Part shown: positions 50,382-60,179 of the stretch, in pieces
How positions within the stretch are numbered: the first letter of the stretch is position 1
Layout of the letters: the number at the start of each line of letters is the position of its first letter
Assembly: GCF_014897585.1 (NCBI RefSeq)
Contig: NZ_JABUXW010000008.1
Location: 1 to 64,000 of the forward strand
Direction of reading: 5' to 3'
DNA: 64,000 nt
DNA from: Brachybacterium tyrofermentans
GTDB taxonomy: Bacteria > Actinomycetota > Actinomycetes > Actinomycetales > Dermabacteraceae
Position numbers and translations under genes: made by a program
Notes under the pieces: model-generated
The model's input: only the letters and a program-made list of their open reading frames with translations
Told to the model about the DNA's origin: nothing
Databases searched by the model: none

Positions 50382-51005
50382 TCACTCGGGCCGCAGCATG
50401 CCGGTGGCCCGGGCACGGGCGACCGCCTCGGTGCGCCGGGTGACGCCCAGCTTGTCGAAGACATGCACCAGGTGCGTCTTGACGGTGGCCTGGGAGAGGA
50501 ACAGGTCGCTCGCGATCTGAGCGTTGGTGCGGCCGGCTGCGACCAGGGTGAGCACCTCGAGCTCACGGGCGCTGAGCGAGGTGTCCAGGTGACGCTCCCG
50601 CAGCCGCTGGGAGATCCGTGGATCGACCGTCCCTGCCCCGTCGGCCGCGCGGCGCACGCCGGCGACGAGCTCCTCGGCGGGGGAGTCCTTGAGCAGGTAG
50701 CCGCCGGCTCCGGCATCCATCGCGGCGGTGACGTCCTGGTCGTTGTCGTACGTGGTCAGCACCAGCACGGTGGGCGGGGAGGCTGCCTGGCGCAGGGCCG
50801 GGATGACGTCCGTGCCGCGCTCCTGGCCGACCCCGAACTGGAGGTCCAGCAGCACCACGTCCGGGGCCGTGGAGCGTGCCAGCAGCACGGCCTCCTGCGG
50901 CGTCGCGGCCTCGCCGACCACGTCGAGGCCGTCCTCCGCGCTGAGCACGGCGATCAGTCCGCGACGGACGATCGCATGGTCATCGGCCAGGAGAACTCTG
51001 ATCAT
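50382..51005 (-). CDS. NarL/LuxR-type response regulator
   Basis: A 207-residue regulator overlapping the kinase gene upstream (ATGA). Receiver domain residues 1-120 with acidic pair D8-D9 (LLADDH), phosphorylation site D54 (VVLLDLQFG), and conserved Lys in GYLLKDSP. A GVGQERGTDV insert is seen in one NarL subgroup. The C-terminal LuxR helix-turn-helix (LSARELEVLTLVAAGRTNAQ, SQATVKTHLVHVFDKL) binds DNA. It pairs with the kinase at 51002-52318. Confidence 0.93.
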   Translation of the reverse strand: MIRVLLADDHAIVRRGLIAVLSAEDGLDVVGEAATPQEAVLLARSTAPDVVLLDLQFGVGQERGTDVIPALRQAASPPTVLVLTTYDNDQDVTAAMDAGAGGYLLKDSPAEELVAGVRRAADGAGTVDPRISQRLRERHLDTSLSARELEVLTLVAAGRTNAQIASDLFLSQATVKTHLVHVFDKLGVTRRTEAVARARATGMLRPE

Positions 51006-52318
51006 GTGGACTCCTCAGGAGCAGGGATGTTCGGGCGGTCGAGGTCGACGGGATCGTCGGGTGCGGAGTGGTCGGGTACGGCCGCAGGGTGGGGGAGCGG
51101 CATGACCACCTGCACGGCGGTGCCGCTGCCCGGAGCGGATTCGATGAGCAGGGTGCCTCCGGCAGAGGCGGCGCGGGCACGGGCGGAGCGGAGCCCGAAG
51201 CCCGCCACCTGTTCGGGGATGAAGCCTCGGCCGTCGTCGACCACGTCCAGCATCACCTCATCGCCGTGGACCTCGAGGGTCACCATGGTGCGCGAGGCCT
51301 CGGCGTGCTGGACCGTGTTGGCCAGCAAGGACTCGACCAGGCGCAGCACGGCACGGGCGGTGCTGCGGGGCAGGGCCTCGAGCTCGCCGTCCGTGATCTC
51401 GTCCCGCAGCGTGATCTGCGTGCGGCCCACCCGCCCGGCATCGGCCACGAGGCGCTGCAGCTCGTCGCGCAGGGCGGCGCCCGAGGGGACCTCAGGATCG
51501 GCGGCATCGACGAAGCGGCGGGTCTGCATGCCGGTGCGGGCCGCGGCGGCCCGGGCCTCCTGCACGAGCCCGCGGGCCTCCTGCGTGTCCTGGCGGTCCA
51601 GGGCGACATCGGCGGCGTCCAGCAGCAGATGGATCGAGAGGTTCGACTGCGCGACCGTGTCATGCAGCTCGCGGGCGATCCGGTCCCGTTCCGCGGCCGT
51701 GGTCGCCGCGCGGGTCTGCTCGGCGATGGTGTCCCGGGCGGTGGCGAGCTGGCGGGCCAGGCGGGTGCGCCGGTCGACCTCCCGCTGGAGGGCACGGACC
51801 GTGACCACCACGGCGAGGACGACCAGCGCCCCGATCACGGGGCCGGCCACCTCGCCCGGCATCGGGTCGGAGGACCACGCGGTGTACCCGAGCACGCCCA
51901 CGGCCGTGACGAGCACGAGGGCGATCAGGCCGCCGACGAACGGCAGGGCGTAGAGCACGGCGAAGTCCAGGCCGAAGGCCACCCACACCGTCTCCGGGCC
52001 TAGGGCGAAGGTGCAGGCCCAGACGGCGATGCTCGGCGCGAGATATGCCAGAGCGCTCCAGGACCCGTCGGGGCCGGCCCGATGGCGCAGGGTGCGCCGG
52101 GCGCCGATGGAGTAGACGGCGGTGAACACGACGAGCAGGGCGACCATGAGCCAGCTGCGGGCGGTGGTTGGCGGGGCCAGGGCGAGGCCCGTGACCAGCA
52201 TGACCAGGAGGTAGACGAGGGCATGGACGGCCCAGCGCAGGGAGGCGGCGAAGGGCGTCGGGGCGAGATCGGCGTGCGACACCTCAGGAGTCTGGTCGAT
52301 CGCCTCGTGCTCGGTCAT
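51002..52318 (-). CDS. Sensor histidine kinase (HisKA_3 type)
   Basis: A 438-residue membrane kinase. About five or six membrane helices lie in residues 30-175 (VHALVYLLVMLVTGLALAP; LIALVLVTAVGVLGY; VIGALVVLAVVVTV). The dimerisation/phosphoacceptor domain has ERDRIARELHDTVAQSNL with H219. The HATPase domain follows near residues 300-420 (LLANTVQHAEAS, DVVDDGRGF, GFGLRSARARAASAGGTL). It phosphorylates the downstream regulator. The gene diverges from the TetR gene at 52500, so the pair may sense drug or envelope stress linked to that operon; this link is inferred. Confidence 0.92.
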   Translation of the reverse strand: MTEHEAIDQTPEVSHADLAPTPFAASLRWAVHALVYLLVMLVTGLALAPPTTARSWLMVALLVVFTAVYSIGARRTLRHRAGPDGSWSALAYLAPSIAVWACTFALGPETVWVAFGLDFAVLYALPFVGGLIALVLVTAVGVLGYTAWSSDPMPGEVAGPVIGALVVLAVVVTVRALQREVDRRTRLARQLATARDTIAEQTRAATTAAERDRIARELHDTVAQSNLSIHLLLDAADVALDRQDTQEARGLVQEARAAAARTGMQTRRFVDAADPEVPSGAALRDELQRLVADAGRVGRTQITLRDEITDGELEALPRSTARAVLRLVESLLANTVQHAEASRTMVTLEVHGDEVMLDVVDDGRGFIPEQVAGFGLRSARARAASAGGTLLIESAPGSGTAVQVVMPLPHPAAVPDHSAPDDPVDLDRPNIPAPEEST

Positions 52319-52361
52319 ACCGCGACCCTATCCGGGGCAGGGCCAGGATTCCTCTTGCCAG

Positions 52362-52399
52362 GTGTTGAACACACGTATAGCGTGTTGAACAGTCGTTCA
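52362..52399. promoter_or_regulatory. Repeated operator-like sequence between kinase and TetR genes
   Basis: GTGTTGAACA occurs at 52362-52371 and again at 52382-52391, exactly 20 bases apart (two helical turns). The second copy overlaps a perfect inverted repeat TGAAC-AGTC-GTTCA at 52386-52399. The site lies between divergent genes and could bind the TetR-family regulator encoded at 52500. Confidence 0.55.
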
Positions 52400-52499
52400 G
52401 CGGTCGGCAGTCCGGGCTCCGTCACGCACAGCTCCCGTCTCGCCTCCCGCACTCCGCGTCCCGTCACCCGTCCTCCGCCGGCACACCCTGAGGAGCACC

Positions 52500-53171
52500 A
52501 TGGATCATCCACCTCCCTCCGACGAGAGGATCCTGAGCGCGGCGCTGCGACGCTTCGCGGTCGACGGGCTGTCCGCCTCGCTGCGACGCGTCGCCGAGGA
52601 CGCCGAGGTCAGTGCAGGCCTGATCATCCACCATTACGGCTCCCGTGGCGCCCTGCTCGAGGCCTGCGACCGGCGTGCCCTCGAGGTCACCCGTCGGGAG
52701 AAGTCGAGCCTCTTCGCCGGAGGATCCGCGGAGCTGTTCGCCCAGCTCGCGCAGACCACGCGGTACGCCCCGGTCGTCGGATACGTGCTGCGGCGTCTTC
52801 AGGCCGGCGGGCCCCTCGCCGTGGAGCTGGTCGGCGACTTCGCCGCCGACGCCGTCGAGTACTTCGCCGACGGGGAGCGGGCGGGGACGATCACCCCCAG
52901 TCGCGATCCACAGGCGCGAGCGCAGGTGCTCACCGAGATGGCCCTGGGTGCCCTGCTCCTCCAGCTCCCCGCCCAGCGCGACCAGCTCGACCTCGAGGAG
53001 CTGCCCGCCTGGTTCGAGCAGTACTCCGCTCGGATCATCGGCCCGATCCTCGAGCTCTACAGCATCCCGTTGCTGGCCGATCGATCGATGCTCGACGCCT
53101 ACCTGGCCGCTACGCAGGGCGACGACCCAGCACCGCAGACCATCCGACCACCAGCAGGAGAGACCTCATGA
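52500..53171 (+). CDS. TetR-family transcriptional regulator
   Basis: A 223-residue protein. The N-terminal helix-turn-helix (ERILSAALRRFAVDGLSASL, RRVAEDAEVSAGLIIHHYGS) is a clear TetR DNA-binding domain. The C-terminal ligand-binding domain is helical and has no recognised ligand motif. It overlaps the downstream ABC ATPase gene (ATGA), so it probably represses its own efflux operon and is released by the exported compound. Confidence 0.9.
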   Translation: MDHPPPSDERILSAALRRFAVDGLSASLRRVAEDAEVSAGLIIHHYGSRGALLEACDRRALEVTRREKSSLFAGGSAELFAQLAQTTRYAPVVGYVLRRLQAGGPLAVELVGDFAADAVEYFADGERAGTITPSRDPQARAQVLTEMALGALLLQLPAQRDQLDLEELPAWFEQYSARIIGPILELYSIPLLADRSMLDAYLAATQGDDPAPQTIRPPAGETS

Positions 53172-54187
53172 GCGCCGGACGCCGCCCGACAGCCAGGACA
53201 GCCACGACGGCCACGACCGCCGGCGCGTCGGGCGCGATCGACGCGGCGGTCGAGATCCGCGACCTCGGCAAGACCTTCGGGGCGACCCACGCCCTGGAGG
53301 GGCTCTCGCTCACCGTCCCCACCGGGCAGGTCACCGGATTCCTCGGACCCAACGGGGCGGGCAAGTCGACCACGATCCGTGTCCTGCTGGGCCTGCTCCG
53401 GGCGAGCTCCGGATCCGTCCGGGTGCTGGGCATGGACCCGTGGTCCCATGCTGTGCAGATCCATCGGCGGCTCGCCTATGTTCCCGGGGACACCAGTCTC
53501 TGGCCGAACCTCACCGGGGGAGAGGCGATCGACGTGCTCACCTCCTCCGAACGGTCGACGACGCATCGTCGACGCCGCCAGGAGCTCATCGAACGCTTCG
53601 AGCTGGATCCCACGAAACGCTGCCGCACCTATTCCAAGGGAAACCGCCAGAAGATCTCCCTCATCGCGGCGCTCTCGCGGGATGTGGACCTCTACGTCAT
53701 GGACGAGCCCACGTCCGGGCTCGACCCCCTGATGGAAGCGATCTTCACCGATGAGGTCGACCGCCTGCGGAGCGAGGGTCGCACGGTGCTCCTGTCCAGC
53801 CACATCCTCGCCGAGGTGGAGAAGCTCTGTGACACGGTCACCATCATCCGCGCCGGTCGCGACGTGGAGAGCGGGACGCTGGCCCAGCTGCGCCATCTGA
53901 CCCGCTCCACGGTCGCTGCGACCACGCATGCCGATCCCGGGGCGCTCTCGCGAACGCCCGGCGTGCACGACCTCGTCGCCGACGGCGGGCGGATCCGGTG
54001 CGACGTCGACGAGTCGGCGGTCCACGAGGTGCTGCCGATCCTGACCGCGATGGATGCACGGGGCCTCACCATCACCCCGCCGTCCCTCGAGGACCTCTTC
54101 CTGCGCCACTACGGCGACGACCTCGGTGCGGGCGCGGCTGGACCAGCAGGCAGCGCGGAGACCACCTCCGGGGAGGCGAGGACATGA
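53168..54187 (+). CDS. ABC transporter ATPase (drug-export type)
   Basis: Start ATG at 53168 overlapping the TetR stop. The 339-residue protein has an Ala/Thr-rich head of 25 residues, Walker A at about 60-69 (GPNGAGKSTT), a degenerate signature at about 155-161 (YSKGNRQK in place of LSGGQ), Walker B at about 175-180 (LYVMDEPTSGLD) and the LLSSHILAEVE switch. A 60-residue C-terminal regulatory extension follows. It energises the permease encoded next. The ATPase type and gene set resemble actinobacterial antibiotic exporters. Confidence 0.92.
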   Translation: MSAGRRPTARTATTATTAGASGAIDAAVEIRDLGKTFGATHALEGLSLTVPTGQVTGFLGPNGAGKSTTIRVLLGLLRASSGSVRVLGMDPWSHAVQIHRRLAYVPGDTSLWPNLTGGEAIDVLTSSERSTTHRRRRQELIERFELDPTKRCRTYSKGNRQKISLIAALSRDVDLYVMDEPTSGLDPLMEAIFTDEVDRLRSEGRTVLLSSHILAEVEKLCDTVTIIRAGRDVESGTLAQLRHLTRSTVAATTHADPGALSRTPGVHDLVADGGRIRCDVDESAVHEVLPILTAMDARGLTITPPSLEDLFLRHYGDDLGAGAAGPAGSAETTSGEART

Positions 54188-55845
54188 GGACTGCTGCGGA
54201 CCGTGCGACCACCATGCGCCACAGCCACCTGCTCGAGGTCGGACCCGCCACTGCGCTGACCGGTCTGGGGACCCTCGTGCGCCTGTTCTGGCGCCTGTCC
54301 AGGCGCCAGATCATCCTCTGGGGGCTGGTCATGCTGGCCACCGTCCCTGCCTCGGTCGTGGCCCTCAAGGAGGCGTACCCCGACCAGCAGGCGCTCGATG
54401 CCCGGGCCGCCCTGCTCGGGAATCCGTCGGCCGTGCTGATGACCGGACCGGCGTTCGCCCGGGACCACTACACGCTGTGGGCGGCGGTCGCCAACGAGCT
54501 CTTCCTCTACATCCTCCTCGCCGGAGCGATCATGAGCATCCTGATGACGATGCGGCACACCCGCCTGGAGGAGGAGTCGGGGCGGTTGGAGCTGCTGCGG
54601 TCGCTGCCGATGGGTCGCCTCGCCCCCGCGGCGGCAGCCCTGGCGATCGTGGTGATCGCGAACCTCGCCCTCGGGGCCGGCGTGAGCATCGGTGTGCTGG
54701 TCACCGGGGCGCCTGCCGTCGAGGCCCTCGCACTCGGCCTCGCCACCGTGCTGACCGGGCTGGTGTTCGCCGGGCTGGCAGGGGTCGCCGCGCAGCTCAC
54801 CGAGCACGCCGGGACCGCCTCCGGGCTCTCCCTCGGCGCCCTCGCCGTCGCCTTCCTACTGCGCGGGGTCGGGGACGTGCTCGACGCGGAGGGGTCGTGG
54901 CTGTCATGGCTCTCCCCGCTGGCCTGGGCCCAGCAGACCCGGGTCCTCGTGGACCTGAGGTGGTGGCCGCTCGCCGTCTCCGGAGCCGCGCTGATCGTGC
55001 TCCTCGTGCTCGCCGCCGCGCTCTCCCGGCGTCGTGACGTCGGTGCGGGGCTGCGCGCGGCCGCAGCCGGACCGAGCGGTGCCTCCCGCGCGCTGCGAGC
55101 CCCGGGAGGACTCGCACGGCGCCTGGTGACTCCGACGATGCTCACCTGGGCGATCGGGCTGTTCCTTTTCGCGATCGCCTTCGGGTCCCTGGCGGCCTCC
55201 CTCGAGGACATGGTCGACCAGCTCCCGACGATCGGGGAGTTCGCCCCGATCGATGTCGACGACCTCACCAGCTCTTTCACGGCCTACATCCTGCTGATGC
55301 TCGCTCTGGGGCCCGTGGGCCTGATCGTCGCCGGCGTGCTCCGGCTGCGCGCCGAGGAGCAGGAGGGGAGGCTGGCCGGGTTGCTGGTGGCCGGGACCTC
55401 GCGAGTCGACGTCGTCTCGCGATGGGTGCTGGTCGTGGCGCTCGAGGTCGTCGCCCTGCAGGTCCTGCTCGGTCTCGGCACGGGCATCGGGGTCTGGCTG
55501 GCCACCGGCGACCTCGCGTGGATCGGGGAGTGCCTGCTCGCCGCCCTCGTCTATCTGCCCGCCGAGGCACTCGTCGGAGCCATCACCCTGGCCCTGTACG
55601 GACTGCGGGCGCGATGGGCGGGCCTCGCCTGGCTCGTCGTCGTCTGGGCCGCGCTGGACACCTTCCTCGGCGATCTGCTGCAGCTGCCGGAGTGGTCGCG
55701 CGACCTGTCGGTGCTCCATCACGTGCCGTTCGTGCCCCACGACGACCTCGACGTGGTCCCGCTGGTGGTGATGGCCGTCCTCGCGCTCGCGCTCGCAGCG
55801 GTGGGCCTGATCGCCCTGCGCCGACGCGACCTCGTGGCGGGCTGA
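54184..55845 (+). CDS. ABC transporter permease (polyketide-antibiotic exporter type)
   Basis: A 553-residue integral membrane protein with about 12 hydrophobic segments arranged as two six-helix halves (for example IILWGLVMLATVPASVV; LFLYILLAGAIMSILMTM; TMLTWAIGLFLFAIAFG; LMLALGPVGLIVAGVL). Each half begins with a coupling helix containing R-x-E-E-E-G-R-L (HTRLEEESGRLELLR; LRAEEQEGRLAGLL). This duplicated arrangement is typical of the tandem permeases that export polyketides or other drugs in actinobacteria. It overlaps the ATPase stop. Substrate unknown. Confidence 0.9.
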   Translation: MRTAADRATTMRHSHLLEVGPATALTGLGTLVRLFWRLSRRQIILWGLVMLATVPASVVALKEAYPDQQALDARAALLGNPSAVLMTGPAFARDHYTLWAAVANELFLYILLAGAIMSILMTMRHTRLEEESGRLELLRSLPMGRLAPAAAALAIVVIANLALGAGVSIGVLVTGAPAVEALALGLATVLTGLVFAGLAGVAAQLTEHAGTASGLSLGALAVAFLLRGVGDVLDAEGSWLSWLSPLAWAQQTRVLVDLRWWPLAVSGAALIVLLVLAAALSRRRDVGAGLRAAAAGPSGASRALRAPGGLARRLVTPTMLTWAIGLFLFAIAFGSLAASLEDMVDQLPTIGEFAPIDVDDLTSSFTAYILLMLALGPVGLIVAGVLRLRAEEQEGRLAGLLVAGTSRVDVVSRWVLVVALEVVALQVLLGLGTGIGVWLATGDLAWIGECLLAALVYLPAEALVGAITLALYGLRARWAGLAWLVVVWAALDTFLGDLLQLPEWSRDLSVLHHVPFVPHDDLDVVPLVVMAVLALALAAVGLIALRRRDLVAG

Positions 55846-55858
55846 GCCCGGGCCGACA

Positions 55859-55902
55859 GGACGGGCCCCGGATCCGCCGCACGGCAGATCAGGGGCCCGT
55901 CC
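55859..55902. terminator. Bidirectional terminator between efflux operon and glnA1
   Basis: GGACGGGCCCC pairs with GGGGCCCGTCC across a 22-base loop. It lies between the permease stop at 55845 and the convergent glnA1 stop at 55973. Confidence 0.8.
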
Positions 55903-55972
55903 TCGTCAGAGCTGGACCCCAGCGGTCTCAGATCTGCCGTATCGGCCAGGGGACTCGAGGGAGCCCGGTGGC

Positions 55973-57403
55973 TCAGATGTCGTAGTAGAGCTCGAACTCG
56001 TGCGGGTGCGGGCGGTAGCGGAACGGATCGATCTCCGTGGTGCGCTTGAGCTCGATCCACGTCGAGATGAGGTCCTCGGGGAACACATCGCCCTCGGTGA
56101 GGAAGTCGTGATCGCGCTCGAGGGCATCGAGCGCGGCGCCGAGAGACTCGGGCAGCTGCTTGATCTGCTTGTGCTCCTCGGGGGGCAGCTCGTACAGATC
56201 CTTGTCGATCGGCTCGGGCGGCTCGATGCGGTTGCGGATGCCGTCGATGCCGGCCATCAGCTGCGCGGCGAACGCCAGGTACGGGTTGGCCGACGGGTCC
56301 GGCGCACGGAACTCCACCCGCTTGGCCTTGGCGGATGCACCGGTGACCGGGATGCGGATCGCTGCCGAGCGGTTACGGGCCGAGTAGACCATGTTCACCG
56401 GAGCCTCGTAGCCGGGCACCAGGCGCTTGAAGGAGTTCACCGTGGGGTTGGTGAACGCCGTCAGCGAGGGGGAGTGCTCGATGATGCCGCCGATGTACCA
56501 GCGGGCGATGTCGGAGAGACCGCCGTAGCCGCGCTCGTCGAAGAACAGCGGCTCGCCGTCCTTCCACAGCGACTGGTGGGTGTGCATCCCCGAGCCGTTG
56601 TCACCGAACAGGGGCTTGGGCATGAAGGTCGCCGTCTTGCCGGCGTCCCACACGCAGTTCTTCACCACGTACTTGAACTTCATGACGTCGTCCGCGGCCT
56701 GGAGCAGCGTGTTGAAGCGGTAGTTGATCTCCTGCTGGCCCGCGGTGCCGACCTCGTGGTGGGCACGCTCGACCTGCAGGCCGGTCTCCTCCAGCACGGC
56801 GCAGATCTCATCGCGCAGATCCGCCATCTGGTCGTTCGGCGGAACGGGGAAGTAGCCGCCCTTCAGTCGGGTCTTGTAGCCCTGGTTGCCGCCGTACTCG
56901 GACTCGTCACGGTCCGTGTTCCACACGGCCTCGTCGGAGTCGATGCTGTAGAAGCCGGAGTTCACGGTGGTCTTGAAGCGCACGTCATCGAAGATGTAGA
57001 ACTCGGCCTCGGCCGCGAACAGCGCGGTATCCGCGATGCCCGTCGACTTCAGGTACTCCTCGGCCTTCGACGCCACGGTGCGCGGATCGCGGGAGTACGG
57101 TTCGTCCGTGAAGGGATCCACGATCGAGAAGTTGACGATGAGCGTCTTGCGCTCACGGAACGGATCCAGGTAGGCGGTCTCCAGGTCCGGCACGAGCTTC
57201 ATGTCGGACTCGTGGATCGCCTGGAACCCACGGATCGACGAACCGTCGAACAGCTGGCCGGTTGCGATGGCCTCCTCGTCGAACGTGCTCGCGGGGATGT
57301 TGAAGTGCTGCATGATGCCGGGCAGATCGCAGAAGCGGATGTCGATGAACTCGACACCCTCCTCTTCGATGTACTTGACGACCTCGCTGGGATTGTTGAA
57401 CAC
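55973..57403 (-). CDS. glnA: Type I glutamine synthetase GlnA1
   Basis: A 476-residue synthetase with every signature: [97 protein letters not shown] and [16 protein letters not shown]. Adenylylation tyrosine Y404 lies in the DLYELPPEE motif, making it the substrate of GlnE encoded at 46121-49234. It assimilates ammonium into glutamine. The gene stands alone, with a leader of about 120 bases before the next divergent gene. Confidence 0.97.
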   Translation of the reverse strand: MFNNPSEVVKYIEEEGVEFIDIRFCDLPGIMQHFNIPASTFDEEAIATGQLFDGSSIRGFQAIHESDMKLVPDLETAYLDPFRERKTLIVNFSIVDPFTDEPYSRDPRTVASKAEEYLKSTGIADTALFAAEAEFYIFDDVRFKTTVNSGFYSIDSDEAVWNTDRDESEYGGNQGYKTRLKGGYFPVPPNDQMADLRDEICAVLEETGLQVERAHHEVGTAGQQEINYRFNTLLQAADDVMKFKYVVKNCVWDAGKTATFMPKPLFGDNGSGMHTHQSLWKDGEPLFFDERGYGGLSDIARWYIGGIIEHSPSLTAFTNPTVNSFKRLVPGYEAPVNMVYSARNRSAAIRIPVTGASAKAKRVEFRAPDPSANPYLAFAAQLMAGIDGIRNRIEPPEPIDKDLYELPPEEHKQIKQLPESLGAALDALERDHDFLTEGDVFPEDLISTWIELKRTTEIDPFRYRPHPHEFELYYDI

Positions 57404-57597
57404 ATTTCCTCCATCCGCACCGTGGGGGCGCGTGTTGTGCTGACTGTCCCCGTGGGGTGATCACCGGGCCGAGCTCCGCAGAGCCCGGGAAGTCCGGGCA
57501 GTCCGGGCCGGGGGCTCGGTGCATCCAGCTTATGCCGTGCGGCACCCGGCTCCGGGGGAAACCTGGATCTCCCAGCCGCGCGCACTAGGGTCGACCC

Positions 57598-58032
57598 GTG
57601 ATCGATCGCAAGGACCTCGGCTCCTGGATGGAGGGTGCCCCGAGCACCCCGGACTACGTCAAGGGCTCCTCCCTCGGACTGCCCGCCGACGGGCCGGGAT
57701 CCGTCGCCCCCTTCTGGCGCCGCCCGCTCTCGCTGCTGATCGACTGGGGCCTGTCCATGGCGATCTCCGCCGTGGTGTTCGACGCCGACGCCCTGGCCAA
57801 CCTCCTTCTCTTCGTGAGTGTGAACGTGCTGTTCCTGAGCCTTTTCGGGGGCACCCCGGGCCAGTTCGTCATGCGGATCCGGGTGCACCCGGTGCGGGGC
57901 CGCACCCCGATGGTGCTGCGCGCCCTGACCCGCACCGGCGCGATGCTCCTGCTGCTGCCGGCCTGCGTGTGGACCCGTGACGCCCAGCCCCTGCACGACC
58001 TGGCCGCCGGCACCGCCGTGGTCCGGATCTGA
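57598..58032 (+). CDS. RDD-family membrane protein
   Basis: Start at a GTG at 57598. The 144-residue protein has the RDD domain: FWRRPLSLLIDWGLSMAISA, then a second helix (ANLLLFVSVNVLFLSLFG), GTPGQFVMRIRVHPVRG and a C-terminal Asp (PLHDLAAGTAVVRI). The first motif is R-R-x-x-x-x-x-I-D rather than R-D-D. RDD proteins are small membrane proteins, sometimes cation transporters. Divergent from glnA1. Confidence 0.88.
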   Translation: MIDRKDLGSWMEGAPSTPDYVKGSSLGLPADGPGSVAPFWRRPLSLLIDWGLSMAISAVVFDADALANLLLFVSVNVLFLSLFGGTPGQFVMRIRVHPVRGRTPMVLRALTRTGAMLLLLPACVWTRDAQPLHDLAAGTAVVRI

Positions 58033-58318
58033 CTCCACCAGCTGTCCGCCCAGGCCTCGTCGCCGAGGGGACCCGGACGCTCGGTGCGCCCCAGGCACGC
58101 CGAGCAGGGACGGGCACGTTCCCTGTCAGATAGCTTTCTGACCTGCGGCGACACCAAATGTCACGATAAGGTTACGAAGGTAACGGAAAGATAACGGCCG
58201 CTCGATCCCGCTGCCGCGCAGCGGTCGCCGCCGAGCCCGCGCACGAGGAAGCCCCCCGCCGGCCGTGGGGCCGATCGGGGGGCTTCGTGCAGCAGCGTCC
58301 GTGCAGCAGCGCGTGGAC
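58033..58318. other. Non-coding interval with palindrome and terminator
   Basis: No gene is seen in these 286 bases. A local AT-rich stretch (58125-58200) holds an inverted repeat GTCAGA/TCTGAC and the palindrome GTTAC-GAAG-GTAAC at 58171-58184. At 58241-58290 GAAGCCCCCC pairs with GGGGGGCTTC, extended by GCACG/CGTGC, a strong terminator for the DUF4191 gene that ends at 58319. A small RNA or a regulator-binding site is possible but not shown. Confidence 0.6.
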
Positions 58319-59062
58319 TCAGCGGCCGCGCATCGCCTTGCGGTTGGGGCGGGCGCGCGAGGGATCCACGCCCTTGGGGACGGACTGGCGGATCGAGCGG
58401 TGCAGCGCCGCCAGGCGCTTGCTCACCTGTGCCGACTCGTCCTTCGTGAGGGTCTTCTTCATGCGGGTCATGTAGGTGGGCAGCTTGTGCAGCGCCACCT
58501 CGCCCTCTCCGTCGCCGACCACGATCTGATGGATCGGGACGTTCTCGTGCTGGAGCACGCGGCGGATGTTGCGACGCTCCTTCTCGAGCAGCTTCATCGA
58601 GAGCGAGGAGGAGTCCTCGGCGACGACGGCGATGCCGGCGCGTCCGGAGGCGCGGAACAGCATCTTCTGGCTGCGGGGATCGACCTGCACGGGCTCGTCG
58701 GCCACGTCCCAGCCACGGCGGATCGACTGCATCGCCGCCAGCGCCGCACCGGGCTGGCCCTTGATGCGGCTGAAGGCAGCACGCTCGGCCTTGCGGGCCA
58801 GGATCAGCATGGCCACGAGCAGGCCGACGGCCAGGCCCATGAAGATGCCGTACCAGGGGCTGTTCAGCACGAGCCAGCTCACGAGCACGCCGACGGCGAC
58901 GGCGGCGAGGAGCGCGCCGATCATCCACGGCATGGTGGTGCGGTCCACCTCTTGGGTGTACTTGAACACCTCGATCATCTGCTTGAAGCGGCCGGGCTTC
59001 TTCGTCCCGTCGGCCTTCTTCTCGCCCTTGGCGGGCTTGGTCTCGCTCTTGCGGGCCATCAT
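58319..59062 (-). CDS. DUF4191 membrane protein
   Basis: A 247-residue protein with a basic Lys-rich head (KPAKGEKKADGTKKPGRF), two membrane helices at about residues 46-90 (MPWMIGALLAAVAVGVLVSW; GIFMGLAVGLLVAMLIL) and a cytoplasmic domain with RKAERAAFSRIKGQPGAALA, PQSQKMLFRA-like and VLQHENVPIHQIVVGDGEGE segments, and a basic tail. This is the DUF4191 family, nearly always next to lipA in actinobacteria. Function unknown. Confidence 0.93.
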   Translation of the reverse strand: MMARKSETKPAKGEKKADGTKKPGRFKQMIEVFKYTQEVDRTTMPWMIGALLAAVAVGVLVSWLVLNSPWYGIFMGLAVGLLVAMLILARKAERAAFSRIKGQPGAALAAMQSIRRGWDVADEPVQVDPRSQKMLFRASGRAGIAVVAEDSSSLSMKLLEKERRNIRRVLQHENVPIHQIVVGDGEGEVALHKLPTYMTRMKKTLTKDESAQVSKRLAALHRSIRQSVPKGVDPSRARPNRKAMRGR

Positions 59063-59094
59063 GTGTGGGGGATCCTCTCGGGGGCGCGCGAGCC

Positions 59095-60123
59095 TCAGCT
59101 CGCGGCAGCCTGATCGCGGCGTGCGACGACGCTCGCTGCTTCTTGACGGGCGGGCTGGTTCTGGTCCAGGTGGCGGAGGTTCTCAGGGATCTCGCGGCCC
59201 AGCTTCTTCATCGACTGCGCCCACAGCTTCCCGGCGCGGTACGAGGAACGGACCATCGGTCCGGCCATGACAGCGAGGAAGCCCATCTCCTCGGCGGCCT
59301 CGGAGAGCTCGACGAACTCCTCGGGCTTCACCCAGCGATCGATCGGGTGGTGCAGCTTCGAGGGGCGCATGTACTGAGTGATGGTGATGATGTCGCAGCC
59401 GACGTCATGGAGGCGCTGCAGGGACTCGAGGATCTCCTGCGTGGTCTCGCCCATGCCCAGGATCAGGTTGGACTTGGTGATCATGCCGGCGTCCTTGCCC
59501 ATCGTGATCACATCCAGCGAGCGCTCGTAGCGGAACGCGGGGCGGATCTGCTTGAAGATCCGCGGGACGGTCTCGAGGTTGTGCGCGAACACCTCCGGCT
59601 GCGCCTCGAAGACCTGCTCGAGCGCCTCGCCGTTTCCCTTGATGTCGTCGATGAGCAGCTCGACACCGGTGCCGGGGTTCATGGTGTGGATCTGGCGGCA
59701 GGTCTGCGCGAACAGCCCGGCGGCTCCATCGGGCAGATCATCCCGGGCCACACCCGTGATCGTGGAGTAGCGCAGGCCCATCTCCTTGACGCTCTGGGCG
59801 ACCTTGAAGGGCTCCATCGGGTCCACAGCCATCGGCTTGCCGGTCGCGATGTTGCAGAAGTCGCAGCGGCGGGTGCAGGTGTCGCCACCGATGAGGAAGG
59901 TCGCCTCACGGTCCTCCCAGCACTCGAAGATGTTCGGGCACCCGGCTTCCTCGCAGACGGTGTGCAGGCCCTGTCCGTGCACGCGCTTCTTCATCGCGGT
60001 GTACTCGGGGCCCATCACCGCGCGCGTCTTGATCCATTCCGGTTTGCGCTCGATGGGAACTTCGGCGTTCCGTGCTTCGACGCGCAGCATGCGCCGGCCT
60101 TCGGGAGCAATGGTCACCCTCAT
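59095..60123 (-). CDS. lipA: Lipoyl synthase
   Basis: Start ATG at 60123 ([20 protein letters not shown]). The 342-residue radical-SAM enzyme has both Fe-S clusters: the auxiliary site C57-C62-C68 ([15 protein letters not shown]) and the SAM site C83-C87-C90 ([10 protein letters not shown]), and the C-terminal VRSSYRAG serine ligand. It inserts sulfur into octanoyl groups to make lipoate. It follows lipB, which supplies the octanoyl group, 56 bases away. Confidence 0.97.
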   Translation of the reverse strand: MRVTIAPEGRRMLRVEARNAEVPIERKPEWIKTRAVMGPEYTAMKKRVHGQGLHTVCEEAGCPNIFECWEDREATFLIGGDTCTRRCDFCNIATGKPMAVDPMEPFKVAQSVKEMGLRYSTITGVARDDLPDGAAGLFAQTCRQIHTMNPGTGVELLIDDIKGNGEALEQVFEAQPEVFAHNLETVPRIFKQIRPAFRYERSLDVITMGKDAGMITKSNLILGMGETTQEILESLQRLHDVGCDIITITQYMRPSKLHHPIDRWVKPEEFVELSEAAEEMGFLAVMAGPMVRSSYRAGKLWAQSMKKLGREIPENLRHLDQNQPARQEAASVVARRDQAAAS

Positions 60124-60179
60124 GCCTCCTACATTCGACGTTTCGGGAAGTCTATCGAGCGCCTCGGGTCCGGGGCGCC

